Shown here piece after piece: positions 1 to 8,504 of a DNA stretch of 64,000 bases. Where the stretch lies: assembly GCA_002285055.1 (NCBI GenBank), contig NQYJ01000007.1:1-64000 (forward strand), in the 5' to 3' direction. The notes under the pieces were generated by a model that was given only the letters and a program-made list of their open reading frames with translations, did not search any database and had not been told where the DNA came from. This DNA comes from Candidatus Izimoplasma sp. ZiA1. Lineage in GTDB: Bacteria > Bacillota_I > Bacilli_A > Izemoplasmatales > Izemoplasmataceae. Both the position numbers and the translations under genes were made by a program. Every line of letters starts with the position of its first letter. Position 1 is the first letter of the stretch.

Positions 1-2
1 AT

Positions 3-143
3 CTCACTGAAATCTATGAAAATAAGTGGTATTATGTTTTTGTTAAAGACAATATAATAGCTGTTGTGCTTTACTCAGGAACAGTCTCAGAAGAATTATT
101 CATTCAGAAATTAGAAGATGGATTTAAAGAAAATAACATATAA
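3..143 (+). CDS. 3' end of an unidentified CDS (truncated at window edge)
   Basis: An open frame enters from the left edge and ends at a TAA at 141-143, giving 46 residues that end in a charged helix-like tail (EELFIQKLEDGFKENNI). No start is visible and no family can be assigned from this fragment. The next gene has its own extended -10 promoter 20 bases downstream, so the fragment is the end of a separate transcription unit. Confidence 0.55.
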   Translation, partial: LTEIYENKWYYVFVKDNIIAVVLYSGTVSEELFIQKLEDGFKENNI

Positions 144-159
144 AATGAAAACTAAATTA

Positions 160-168
160 TGGTATAAT
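160..168 (+). promoter_or_regulatory. Extended -10 promoter of the 201-614 gene
   Basis: TGGTATAAT is an extended -10 element (TG, one base, TATAAT). It lies about 30 bases upstream of the ATG at 201, which is preceded by a GCGGAGGA ribosome binding site. The same TGGTATAAT recurs upstream of the genes at 2163, 3218 and 37354. Confidence 0.6.
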
Positions 169-200
169 ATTACTGTAAAACATATGAGCGGAGGAAGAAT

Positions 201-614
201 ATGAACAAAAAGGTAGAGTATATTTTAAATGAAAAACACTTAAGTGAAGACAAGTTAATTCTCTTAGTTGTATCTGGTGATGCTTCTTGGTTACCAAAGA
301 AAAATTTTACACCATTTTCAGAGTATGTAGTATATGTAGAAGAAGAAATGTTAACTTTCTTTTATGTAAAAGCTAAAGGTGTATTTAAGAAAACATACGA
401 AATTGAAGAGGTAACAACACTTAAATATTCAGATGTAGAACATGCGGAATTTGGGATTGGATCAGGAAAAATGATTTTCTTACAATTAGTTGTAGATGGA
501 GAATTAAACGCAATCGTATCAAAGAAAGATGAACAGTATCAATTGCTGGTAAAATATTTTAATGCAAAAAGAGAAATAGATGGTCTTGATGTTTATAGTA
601 ATTTTATAAAGTGA
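201..614 (+). CDS. Hypothetical protein, possible PH-like beta-barrel fold
   Basis: This is a 137-residue soluble protein with no signal peptide or membrane segment. It shows alternating hydrophobic strands (residues about 40-60 and 85-105) and a C-terminal helix, a pattern compatible with small bacterial PH-like domains, but I see no diagnostic motif. The start is supported by GGAGGA 7 bases upstream of the ATG and by the extended -10 at 160-168. It is monocistronic and ends before a bidirectional terminator. Function unknown. Confidence 0.7.
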   Translation: MNKKVEYILNEKHLSEDKLILLVVSGDASWLPKKNFTPFSEYVVYVEEEMLTFFYVKAKGVFKKTYEIEEVTTLKYSDVEHAEFGIGSGKMIFLQLVVDGELNAIVSKKDEQYQLLVKYFNAKREIDGLDVYSNFIK

Positions 615-678
615 TTTTCAAGAAGCTTAATCAGCACATCTTAGAATGGTTAAAGAAATTATAGATATTAAGCTCAAC

Positions 679-710
679 AAAAAAAGTCCAATAGAGGACT
701 TTTTTATTTT
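679..710. terminator. Bidirectional terminator
   Basis: AAAAAGTCC and GGACTTTTT form a stem with a 6-base loop, flanked by A and T runs. It lies between the convergent genes ending at 614 (+) and 709 (-) and can serve both. Confidence 0.85.
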
Positions 711-1971
711 AAATAGAATTCTTTGTAGTTTCTTTTCTAAAGAGTAAATAAAAGATTGTTGTACCAATTATGTAAAATATGATTGTGAATATATAAGGAG
801 TATTGTAAGTATATCTACTCATTAAAATACCACTAACAAATATACCTAAAGCTCTTGATAGATTATTTACCATAGCTCTAAGAGCACTCATCATTGATCT
901 GTTTTGATGCTCTACTAGTTTCATTGAAATATTTCTTATAAGTGGCTGACTCATATTCATCAAAGAGCTTCTTAAAAAGAATGCAACTGCGACGATTATG
1001 ATACCTTGTGGGAGACCAATCATTATTAAAAGTGGGATACTTAATAATTGTGTTGCTATTATCGTTTTATAACTACCTATACGTTTACTTAGAAGGGGAA
1101 CACTAAGTCCACCAATCACTGTTCCAAGTTGAGCAATACTGAGGATTATACCTACAGTACCCTCAGTTGTATCTAACATATATTTTAGATATATCCCAAA
1201 GAAAGGAACAACTAAACCAGCACCTAATCCAATAAATCCTGAATAGATTAAGAACAATATTATTCTCTTATTTAAGATACCCTTAAAATCTGATAATTTT
1301 ATATCGTTTCTTGTTGTTATCGCTTTAAGCTTTAATCTACTTAAAGGAATAACTGCAAGTAAACTAATTGAACTAAGTACAATAAGCGCATATCTTATTG
1401 ATACAGCACTAGTAGTGGTGAAGGAAGAAAAATATTCTGCTAGTAACCCAGTTAATAATGAGCCTGTAACAAAAGCAGCATTTCTAGTCGCAAAAGCTAA
1501 ACTAAAAGCGTGTACCCTTTCTTCTTCTTTTGTTTGTGAGTAGATGAAAGGAGATTCTACAGTCATCATTGCTGCTTGTCCGAATCCAAACACAACAGCT
1601 AATATCTTCATTGTAAAGACGTCTTCAACTAGCACAATTAAGATACTACTAATACCTACAGTAAAAAGACCAATCAAAAGTGATTTCTTGTGGCCAATTC
1701 TCTCTGAAAGTATCGCAATAACAAATGCAAGTATACCTACAGATAGTCGTCTTAATGACAAAATCTCTCCAACAATGTGTTCAGAGTATCCTAACTCTTT
1801 TATATAAATTCCAAAAAAACCATTAAATGATGCTGAAGTAAGACCGTACAAAAATACGACAAAGATGAACTTTTTAATTATGGGGTTTAACTTTTTATAA
1901 CTCATAAAATTAATTGTATCACTAAACAAATGGAAAAACAATTTTATATTTCTAATTAAAATAAACATCAA
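709..1971 (-). CDS. MFS family transporter
   Basis: This is a polytopic protein of about 420 residues with roughly 12 hydrophobic segments and the cytoplasmic loop between TM2 and TM3 typical of the major facilitator superfamily (LSERIGHKKSLLIG, residues about 85-98, matching the MFS motif A pattern). It is probably a proton-coupled drug or small-solute exporter in the plasma membrane; the substrate cannot be read from sequence. The start is uncertain: the longest frame uses TTG at 1971 followed directly by ATG at 1968, neither with a clear ribosome binding site, and ATG at residue 23 (about 1905) is an alternative. It is transcribed divergently from the dehydrogenase gene, with a 12-bp inverted repeat between them. 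Confidence 0.85.
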   Translation of the reverse strand: MMFILIRNIKLFFHLFSDTINFMSYKKLNPIIKKFIFVVFLYGLTSASFNGFFGIYIKELGYSEHIVGEILSLRRLSVGILAFVIAILSERIGHKKSLLIGLFTVGISSILIVLVEDVFTMKILAVVFGFGQAAMMTVESPFIYSQTKEEERVHAFSLAFATRNAAFVTGSLLTGLLAEYFSSFTTTSAVSIRYALIVLSSISLLAVIPLSRLKLKAITTRNDIKLSDFKGILNKRIILFLIYSGFIGLGAGLVVPFFGIYLKYMLDTTEGTVGIILSIAQLGTVIGGLSVPLLSKRIGSYKTIIATQLLSIPLLIMIGLPQGIIIVAVAFFLRSSLMNMSQPLIRNISMKLVEHQNRSMMSALRAMVNNLSRALGIFVSGILMSRYTYNTPYIFTIIFYIIGTTIFYLLFRKETTKNSI

Positions 1972-2000
1972 AATAGGGATATTTATTCATGACATTAAGT

Positions 2001-2035
2001 ACCTTATAATAGTACTAAAGTATCTATTATAAGGT
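2001..2035. repeat. Perfect 12-bp inverted repeat between divergent genes
   Basis: ACCTTATAATAG (2001-2012) is repeated inverted as CTATTATAAGGT (2024-2035) with an 11-base centre. It sits between the MFS gene (minus) and the dehydrogenase (plus). It may be an operator or a transcribed hairpin; there is no strong T run after it. Confidence 0.6.
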
Positions 2036-2093
2036 TTTATAATGAGTTAAAATAATTATATAGAAATGATTATATAGTTAAAGTTATGTCATA

Positions 2094-2109
2094 TTAATCA
2101 TGGTATAAT
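2094..2109 (+). promoter_or_regulatory. Extended -10 promoter for the dehydrogenase gene
   Basis: The 16-mer TTAATCATGGTATAAT includes an extended -10 (TATAAT at 2104-2109). Transcription would start near 2116, which rules out an ATG at 2118 as the effective start and supports ATG 2163. The identical 16-mer occurs at 3165-3180. Confidence 0.65.
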
Positions 2110-2162
2110 AAATATAGATGTTTATATATATATATTCAAATTATAATCAGGGAGAAAAAAAT

Positions 2163-3086
2163 ATGAAAATTTACTTTGATAAAAGATTAGCCACAGATGC
2201 ACAATATGATAATTTAATTAAAAAGTATAAAGAAGTCGATTTTATTAGTGATCCATTAAGAGCAAAAGAGGCAGAAGTTATCGTACCATTGAAACCTAAT
2301 CTAGTAAGAGATATTAATTTAGTTGAATACCCTAATTTAAAATGGATTCAGTATTTTTCCGCAGGGTTTGATGATGTAAATATCAATCACATTAAAGAAC
2401 ATGGGGTAATGTTTAGCAATGCTCAAGATGTATATTCAAAAGCTATTGCTGAGGACGTTATTACAAAGATAATGTATTTTAATCGTTCAGTTGGACATTA
2501 TGTAGATGCAATGAGTAAAAAAATATGGAAAGCTGCAACTTTCCATCAAGAACTAACAAACTCTACAGTATTAATTATGGGTGTTGGTTCGATTGGTAGA
2601 GAACTTGCAAAAAGATTAAAAGCTTTTGAGATGAAAATTATTGGGTATAGAAAAACAAATAAACCAGAAAAGAATTTTGATAAGATTGTTACTACAAATG
2701 AAGATTTAAATGATGCAATTAAGATTGCTGATTATGTTGTTTTAGCATTACCATTAAATGACGAAACATTATATATGTTTGATAAATCAAAACTTGATTT
2801 AATGAAAAGTGATGCGCTACTAATTAATGTAGCTCGTGGTAAAGTTGTTAAACAAGATGACTTATATGATGCACTATTAAATAAAAGAATTAGAGGAGCA
2901 GGATTAGATGTGTTTGATCCTGAGCCATTGCCACAAGATAATAAATTATGGGATTTAGATAATGTGTTTATAACTCCGCATAACGCATCTTCTAGTAACT
3001 TAATGATGCAAAATCTTTTTAACATGATTGCATATAATCTTGATTTATATATAAGAGGCGAAACTGTAATTAACAGAATAGTTTAG
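2163..3086 (+). CDS. D-2-hydroxyacid dehydrogenase (NAD-dependent)
   Basis: This 307-residue cytosolic enzyme interconverts 2-oxo acids and D-2-hydroxy acids with NAD(P)H. The Rossmann glycine motif GVGSIGREL lies near residue 140. It is followed by the family's catalytic features: Arg in NVARGKVV, Glu in DVFDPEPLP and His in TPHNASSS. These mark the D-isomer specific 2-hydroxyacid dehydrogenase family. The start at 2163 has GGGAGA upstream; an in-frame ATG at 2118 lies at the transcription start and is rejected. It is monocistronic with its own terminator. The actual substrate (lactate, glycerate, 2-hydroxyisocaproate or other) is not determinable. Confidence 0.88.
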   Translation: MKIYFDKRLATDAQYDNLIKKYKEVDFISDPLRAKEAEVIVPLKPNLVRDINLVEYPNLKWIQYFSAGFDDVNINHIKEHGVMFSNAQDVYSKAIAEDVITKIMYFNRSVGHYVDAMSKKIWKAATFHQELTNSTVLIMGVGSIGRELAKRLKAFEMKIIGYRKTNKPEKNFDKIVTTNEDLNDAIKIADYVVLALPLNDETLYMFDKSKLDLMKSDALLINVARGKVVKQDDLYDALLNKRIRGAGLDVFDPEPLPQDNKLWDLDNVFITPHNASSSNLMMQNLFNMIAYNLDLYIRGETVINRIV

Positions 3087-3096
3087 AGATTTATAC

Positions 3097-3130
3097 AAAG
3101 CCTCAGTTCAGAAAGAATTGAGGCTTTTAG
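3097..3130 (+). terminator. Rho-independent terminator
   Basis: AAAGCCTCA (3097-3105) pairs with TGAGGCTTT (3119-3127), the stem being extended inward with one G-T pair. It lies directly downstream of the dehydrogenase stop codon. Confidence 0.85.
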
Positions 3131-3164
3131 ATTTTGATTGTTTTTGAAGCAATCTTAATATTAT

Positions 3165-3180
3165 TTAATCATGGTATAAT
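3165..3180 (+). promoter_or_regulatory. Extended -10 promoter of the MalT/LuxR regulator gene
   Basis: TTAATCATGGTATAAT carries an extended -10 (TATAAT 3175-3180) upstream of the ATG at 3218, which has a GGAGGTG ribosome binding site. It is identical over 16 bases to the promoter at 2094-2109. Confidence 0.65.
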
Positions 3181-3217
3181 ATTAGTAGTTAAACTTATAT
3201 GAATAAGGAGGTGTATT

Positions 3218-5899
3218 ATGAGAAGCGAACTAATTAAGACAAAAATTTCTATTCCAAATATTTGTGAAAATCACTTTAAAAGACCTCATTTAGTGGAGTT
3301 GTTAAACAGTTCAAGTCAAGGTAAATTGATATTACTTAATGCACCTGCTGGTTATGGTAAATCCACATTAATTGTTGAATGGATTCAAAATAACAAATGT
3401 AGTTTTGCTTGGTACTCATTAGCTGAAACAGATAATAATGTTAGAACATTTTTATTGTATTTAGTAGAAGCTTTAAAAGAAATTGAATCTTCAATTGGTA
3501 GTAAGTTGCTTGATGAGATTGAAATAATAGATACAATTGGGATAGAAGCAATTCTTATTTCATTAATTAATGATCTAAATAACTTTCAGGAGCAAGTAGT
3601 AATTGTTTTTGATGATTATCACTTTATTGAAGATATAGATATCCAAAAAGGAGTTGCTTTCCTCTTAGAACACATCCCTAACAATGTGTCTTTAGTTATA
3701 ACAACTAGAAATTCTTTACCTTTACCATTAACCAAAATGAGAGCTAAAAATAAATTGATTGAGATTACTGAGAATGAGTTAAGATTCAGTAAAGAAGAAA
3801 TTGGTTTTTTTGTTAATGATTATCTTCCATATAAACTTTCATCTAAAAAAATAGAAATCATTGAGGAAAAAACTGAGGGGTGGGTTACTAGTTTGTTATT
3901 GCTAATAATGTCAATGAAAAAAGACCAAAACATTGATGACTTTATTAACTCGATATCTGGAAACCACCTATTAGTCTATGATTACTTATTAGAAGAAGTA
4001 CTAAAGAACCAACCTTTAGTCATACAAGAATTCTTGATGACAACATCATTGCTTGATAGATTTAATCAATCAATTGGAAGTTATTTGTTAAGAATCACAA
4101 AAGAAAAAACTAAGGAAATAATCGAGACATTAAATGCTTCTAACCTATTTATGATTAATCTTGATAACCAGCGTGAGTGGTTTAGATACCACCATTTATT
4201 TAAAGACTTTTTACAAAAAAGATTTATTGAGTATTATAATCAAGAAGCAATTGACTTAAAAACATTCAAAAAAGCAAGTAATTGGTTTGTAGAACATGGA
4301 TTAACAGAAGAGGCCATTACCTATTCGTTAAAAGCAAAAGATTATGTTTTATCCGCTAAACTAATTGAGCTTAAATGGGTAGATATGGATCTGAATTTTA
4401 AATCAAGTATATGGTTAAACTGGGTTAAACAAGTTCCTGAAAATATAATTAATAAGCAGCCTGTTTTATTAGCAGGATATGCATGGGCACTTCTTGATAA
4501 CAGTATTACATTAGGAGTTAAAGAACTTCTTAATAAAACTATAAACTTATGTGAGGAAGAAAATACTTCAGCTATCATTTATGACAATGTAACATACCAG
4601 AAAATGCCTTCAATAATATACTCAGCCAAAGCATATTTATTTACAATGTCAAATGAATACGATAAAGCTCACGATTATATTCTTAAAGCAAAAAGATTTA
4701 AGAAAGAAAATGTATATGAGAAACGTGTTGTTGACTCAATTATGGGGTTAGCTTTGTGGTATAGGGGAGATTTAGATTCTGCATATAAATTATTTACTAA
4801 TAATATAACTAGTATAAAAATGAAAATAGGAGTTTCTTCTGCAGTTGGTAAACTCCTAGTTGAACAAGGAAAATTGTTTGAAGCAGAAGAGTATTATAAA
4901 GATGTTATTAACTTGATTGATAATGAAGAAGGTATTTGTAATCAATTACAACCAAGTTTACTTCTTGGACTTTCTAATATAAGTATGTTAAAGGGTAATA
5001 AACTACAAGCTTTAGATTACTTAGAATTAGCCAAGGAGATTGGAAAATATAATCATATACTTTCATTTAAATATGAGTATTATAAACAACTTTCATATAT
5101 TCAAAAGTATAACTTTAATTATACAGACTCATTGTCTAGTCTAAGTAAAGCTGAACACTATTATCATAATCAAGCTTCACCAGTTCTTCATAGTGTTGAG
5201 TATTTAAAATATGATATATATTTAGAACAAGGAAGAAACAATAAAACTAAAGATATTAATGAACTTATTAATATAGATGATTTATCGTATATGAATCAGC
5301 AAAAACTAGTCTTTAATTTAAGGCACTTATTACTCTTAATTGTTAAATTTAAAAAACATGAGTTGCTTAAAGAAACAATTAAGATTTCAGAAATTTTACT
5401 TAAATTATTTGATAGTGAAGACAGAGTATTAAAAAGAATTGAAGTAAATATTATTCTATCCATTCTATATGAGTTAGACGATAAGGAAACCCAATCAATA
5501 AAATCAATCGATAAAGCATTACAAATAGCAAGTTATGAGGGATTTAAATTACCATTTATTGAATATGGGGAGTTCATTATTAATATGTTTTATGAGTATA
5601 AGAATAGTTTACCAAATACAAAATTTGTGTTTGAAGTAAGAACTCAAATTGAAAAAGTACTAAAGTACAAAGAAAATAAACTGTCTCCAGCAAGAATAGA
5701 ACTTCTAACACCTCTTAGTAAAAGAGAGTTAGAAGTACTTACATTAATCTCTAGGGGCTCGAGCAACGACGAGATAAGTAAAGAGCTGTTTTTAGCTGTA
5801 AGTACTGTGAAAAACTATAATCGTAATCTATTTGAGAAGTTACAAGTGAAGAATAGAACAGAAGCTGTTAATAAAGCAAAAGAGTACAATTTAATATAG
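3218..5899 (+). CDS. MalT-type (LAL/STAND) LuxR-family transcriptional activator
   Basis: This 893-residue regulator has an N-terminal STAND ATPase domain with Walker A (APAGYGKST, about residues 44-52) and Walker B (VIVFDDYHF, about residue 130). A long alpha-helical, TPR-like region covers roughly residues 330-800. At the C-terminus is a LuxR helix-turn-helix (LSKRELEVLTLISRGSSNDE onward, about residues 830-893). Length and layout match MalT and other large ATP-binding LuxR regulators, which multimerise on binding an inducer and ATP and then activate promoters. The inducer and targets are unknown; no sugar genes adjoin it. GGAGGTG precedes the ATG. Confidence 0.9.
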   Translation: MRSELIKTKISIPNICENHFKRPHLVELLNSSSQGKLILLNAPAGYGKSTLIVEWIQNNKCSFAWYSLAETDNNVRTFLLYLVEALKEIESSIGSKLLDEIEIIDTIGIEAILISLINDLNNFQEQVVIVFDDYHFIEDIDIQKGVAFLLEHIPNNVSLVITTRNSLPLPLTKMRAKNKLIEITENELRFSKEEIGFFVNDYLPYKLSSKKIEIIEEKTEGWVTSLLLLIMSMKKDQNIDDFINSISGNHLLVYDYLLEEVLKNQPLVIQEFLMTTSLLDRFNQSIGSYLLRITKEKTKEIIETLNASNLFMINLDNQREWFRYHHLFKDFLQKRFIEYYNQEAIDLKTFKKASNWFVEHGLTEEAITYSLKAKDYVLSAKLIELKWVDMDLNFKSSIWLNWVKQVPENIINKQPVLLAGYAWALLDNSITLGVKELLNKTINLCEEENTSAIIYDNVTYQKMPSIIYSAKAYLFTMSNEYDKAHDYILKAKRFKKENVYEKRVVDSIMGLALWYRGDLDSAYKLFTNNITSIKMKIGVSSAVGKLLVEQGKLFEAEEYYKDVINLIDNEEGICNQLQPSLLLGLSNISMLKGNKLQALDYLELAKEIGKYNHILSFKYEYYKQLSYIQKYNFNYTDSLSSLSKAEHYYHNQASPVLHSVEYLKYDIYLEQGRNNKTKDINELINIDDLSYMNQQKLVFNLRHLLLLIVKFKKHELLKETIKISEILLKLFDSEDRVLKRIEVNIILSILYELDDKETQSIKSIDKALQIASYEGFKLPFIEYGEFIINMFYEYKNSLPNTKFVFEVRTQIEKVLKYKENKLSPARIELLTPLSKRELEVLTLISRGSSNDEISKELFLAVSTVKNYNRNLFEKLQVKNRTEAVNKAKEYNLI

Positions 5900-5927
5900 A
5901 CGTATCCAATCTGGATACGTTTTTTTA
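5900..5927 (+). terminator. Rho-independent terminator
   Basis: ACGTATCC and GGATACGT form a stem with a 4-base loop followed by a run of T, directly after the stop of the MalT-type regulator. Confidence 0.88.
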
Positions 5928-5934
5928 GTACTTT

Positions 5935-5985
5935 GATAAGTACTTTAGTGTCTAATGATATTAGTGTGCTTAAAGTATACTTATC
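5935..5985. repeat. Long imperfect inverted repeat
   Basis: GATAAGTACTTTA at the left is answered by TAAAGTATACTTATC at the right, with a nested CTAAT-GAT-ATTAG hairpin in the centre. The whole could fold as one 50-base hairpin in the leader of the 6043 gene or act as an operator. No T run follows, so it is not a standard terminator. Confidence 0.5.
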
Positions 5986-6042
5986 ATATAAGAGTGATGA
6001 GAAAATCCTCTAAAAAGTTATGCGTTCATAAAGGAGATTATT

Positions 6043-6324
6043 ATGGAATTAAAAATTTTATTAAAAGTGTTTTCAGAAAACAATAGTGGAATTGTATTTG
6101 AAAAAAGCAGTCATGCTATTCAAGTACCTAATGTTGGTGACAAGGTTTATGATCCCTTGTTTCCAGAGTTAAAAGAAGTAAAACAAATAATTTATAATTA
6201 TAACTGTAAGTATATCTTTATTATTCTAGATAAAAAAGAAGTAGAAGATAAAGAGTTAGAAGGACCTATTCAAGAAAAAGCTAAAGAAACAAATTGGGAA
6301 GTAAGTAAATCCGTAATTAAGTGA
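6043..6324 (+). CDS. Small hypothetical protein
   Basis: This 93-residue soluble protein opens with predicted beta strands (ELKILLKVF) and ends in a charged helix. I recognise no family. The start is supported by AAAGGAG 6-7 bases upstream. The gene is isolated between the MalT regulator and the convergent two-component operon. Its leader holds a long inverted repeat, so its expression may be controlled. Confidence 0.6.
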   Translation: MELKILLKVFSENNSGIVFEKSSHAIQVPNVGDKVYDPLFPELKEVKQIIYNYNCKYIFIILDKKEVEDKELEGPIQEKAKETNWEVSKSVIK

Positions 6325-6478
6325 TATTTTGAGTTGAGGTGTACCCAAACACACCTATAAACCACGATATATGTTTAACCATTTTACCCTGATAGAAACT
6401 CGAGTACAGTCAAATGTATTTGGGTTTTTATTGGTTAGTGAAAAACCCTTAAGTGTTTTGTGATTAAAGTTTTATGCG

Positions 6479-6515
6479 AAAAAAAAGACAAAGTTCTAAA
6501 CTTTGTCTTTTTTAT
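6479..6515. terminator. Bidirectional terminator
   Basis: AAAGACAAAGTT and AACTTTGTCTTT form a perfect stem around CTA with A and T runs on both sides. It ends the minus-strand kinase operon and could stop plus-strand transcription. The preceding gap from 6325 also has a weak AGGTGT/ACACCT hairpin near 6335-6356. Confidence 0.85.
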
Positions 6516-6516
6516 T

Positions 6517-7533
6517 TTATAGTGGTAATAATACTTCTGTAACAAAAACACCTGGTTCATTTTTTCTGTTTAGATAACCATCATATTTATTAACTATTAA
6601 GTTAATTCTTTTTAACCCGTGTCCGTGATTTCCGCGTTTTGTACTTATATATTCCTCATCCATTTTTTTAACTACTTCATTAGTTGCATTTGATACAGAA
6701 ATATATAGTTGTTTTTTAAAGATACCAATATATACTCTAATAAATTTTGGTATGTCTTTTATCTTTTCATTTGCTTCTACAGCGTTATCAATTAAGTTAC
6801 CAATTAATACACATAAATCAATATCACTAACAGTTAATTTTTTTGGAACAACAGCTTTATAGTTAACTTCTATATCGTTTTTTATAGCTAGTGATATTTT
6901 AGAATTTAAGATGGCATCAAGATTTACATTTCCTGATTCTACTAATTGATTAACGTTATCTAAATCTACTTCAAGATCATTTAAGTAAGTACTAGCTTCC
7001 TTAATTTTACCCATTGAGATTTGAGCTTTTAGAGATTGAAGATGATTATGGTAATCATGTCGCCATCCTCTCATTGTTAAATAAATATTTTGAACTTCAC
7101 TAACCTGTTTATCTAGTATTTTATTTTGAAATTTTGTGGCAGCTTCTTCATATGAGTTCTTCATAAATAATTGATTATCTTCAGCAATAAAAAATATCAT
7201 CGCTGAGATATATAATAAGTAAAAAGCAACATCGCTAAAATTTATTCCAAGGATTAAAATGCTTATTGATAAAGATATATAGAAACCCATAAAAACAAAA
7301 GAAACTTTATTTTTTATATGTAATACAATAAAGATTAATATTGATTCTATTGTAAAAATGTATAAGATAACTACACTTGTAATGTTATAGTTATTAGTTA
7401 TAAAGTATGTTAATGTCATTAGGACTATGATTATTAAGGCTAGCCAATATGTATGGTTCCCGTAATTTCTTGATATTAAGTATGCTCCATAAACACCAAT
7501 AAGTATTAACGGTAGTAAAGATAGATACAACAT
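6517..7533 (-). CDS. AgrC/NatK-like sensor histidine kinase (GHKL)
   Basis: This 338-residue protein has an N-terminal block of about five or six membrane segments (residues 1-125). A dimerisation/phosphoacceptor helix with His in GWRHDYHNHLQ lies near residue 160, and a C-terminal GHKL ATPase has N-box NAVEAN and the G box RGNHGHGL. This is the layout of AgrC/ComD-type kinases that sense peptides or membrane signals and phosphorylate a LytTR regulator. Its ATG overlaps the stop codon of the regulator gene by one base (TAATG), so the two are translationally coupled. No obvious signal-peptide gene is visible beside it. Confidence 0.88.
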   Translation of the reverse strand: MLYLSLLPLILIGVYGAYLISRNYGNHTYWLALIIIVLMTLTYFITNNYNITSVVILYIFTIESILIFIVLHIKNKVSFVFMGFYISLSISILILGINFSDVAFYLLYISAMIFFIAEDNQLFMKNSYEEAATKFQNKILDKQVSEVQNIYLTMRGWRHDYHNHLQSLKAQISMGKIKEASTYLNDLEVDLDNVNQLVESGNVNLDAILNSKISLAIKNDIEVNYKAVVPKKLTVSDIDLCVLIGNLIDNAVEANEKIKDIPKFIRVYIGIFKKQLYISVSNATNEVVKKMDEEYISTKRGNHGHGLKRINLIVNKYDGYLNRKNEPGVFVTEVLLPL

Positions 7534-8252
7534 TATAAAGGACCTGCTTTGTAGTACTTAATAAAAGCACTATTTACATCTTTGTATGAGTTTCTACTTA
7601 TTGGAATTTCTACTTTATTGGATAATACACATTTATCCTTAGATATTTCTTCTAGGTGTTTTAAGTTTACTAAGTAACTTCTATGTGTTGATATAAATCC
7701 ATGTTTGCTTAAATCAACAAAGATATCTTTTAGATTATTCTTCCATATAATTGATTCATTCTCTAAATAGACAGTAACATAATGACCTACTGATTCAATA
7801 TAATAAATATCGTCATAGTTAACTTTCTTTTTTTCTCCAGACACGCTAATTATTAAATGTTTATGTTCTTTGAATGTTATGTCTTTGGCTAAATTAAGAA
7901 GTTTTATTAGTTTTGATTCATCTAGGGGTTTAAGTAAATACTGGATGGCTTGAACTTCATAACCCTCAAACACATGATCTGATATTCCTGATAAAAAGGC
8001 AATAATCACAGATTTATCAACTTCTCTAATTTTTTTTGCTAGCTGGATTCCATTAATTTTATTCATTTGGATATCTAATATCATTAAATCAAAAGGATAT
8101 GAACCTGGATTTTCAAACAAAATCTCTTCTGCACTGTGATAAATTTCTAGATTAACTACTGTATTAGTATTACTAGACCACTTTTCAATTAAAGTTTTTA
8201 AGTAATCAAGTTGTATTGAATCATCATCTACTAAACAAATTCTCAAATTCAT
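7533..8252 (-). CDS. LytTR-family response regulator
   Basis: This protein of about 239 residues has an N-terminal receiver domain: acidic pocket VDDD near the start, phosphoacceptor Asp in DLMILDIQM, and Lys in YLLKPLD. The C-terminal LytTR DNA-binding domain contains YIESVGHYVTVY and ISTHRSYLVNL. It is the cognate partner of the AgrC-like kinase encoded immediately downstream. GGAGGTG precedes ATG 8252 with unusually short spacing; a TTG at 8246 has more normal spacing and may be the true start. A TTG further upstream at 8261 is rejected because it abuts the ribosome binding site. Confidence 0.88.
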   Translation of the reverse strand: MNLRICLVDDDSIQLDYLKTLIEKWSSNTNTVVNLEIYHSAEEILFENPGSYPFDLMILDIQMNKINGIQLAKKIREVDKSVIIAFLSGISDHVFEGYEVQAIQYLLKPLDESKLIKLLNLAKDITFKEHKHLIISVSGEKKKVNYDDIYYIESVGHYVTVYLENESIIWKNNLKDIFVDLSKHGFISTHRSYLVNLKHLEEISKDKCVLSNKVEIPISRNSYKDVNSAFIKYYKAGPL

Positions 8253-8465
8253 CACCTCCAAGTTATTTTTTTATAAATATACTTTAGAATTTTTTTAAAG
8301 TATCCTTGTCTTTATAATATCATTCATACATAAATATATCTAGTTGTTTTCTTATATTTTATAAGCTAAAATAGTTTTCTTTTTTAGATTCAATTTAGGA
8401 ATGAGTAAACTTCTTTTTAGTAATCTCAACACTTTTTGATATAGCTATTAATAAATCAGAAAATA

Positions 8466-8504
8466 AAAAAAGAATAATAACGTTTAGTTATTATTCTTTT
8501 TATT
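8466..8504. terminator. Bidirectional terminator
   Basis: GAATAATAAC and GTTATTATTC form a stem around GTTTA with flanking A and T runs, downstream of the CPBP protease gene on the minus strand. The 243-base gap upstream of the response regulator holds nothing else that I can identify. Confidence 0.8.

Noticed and set aside
6335-6356. AGGTGT/ACACCT hairpin as terminator of the 6043 gene
   Set aside because: The stem is only 6 bp and no T run follows; the strong terminator at 6479-6515 can serve instead.
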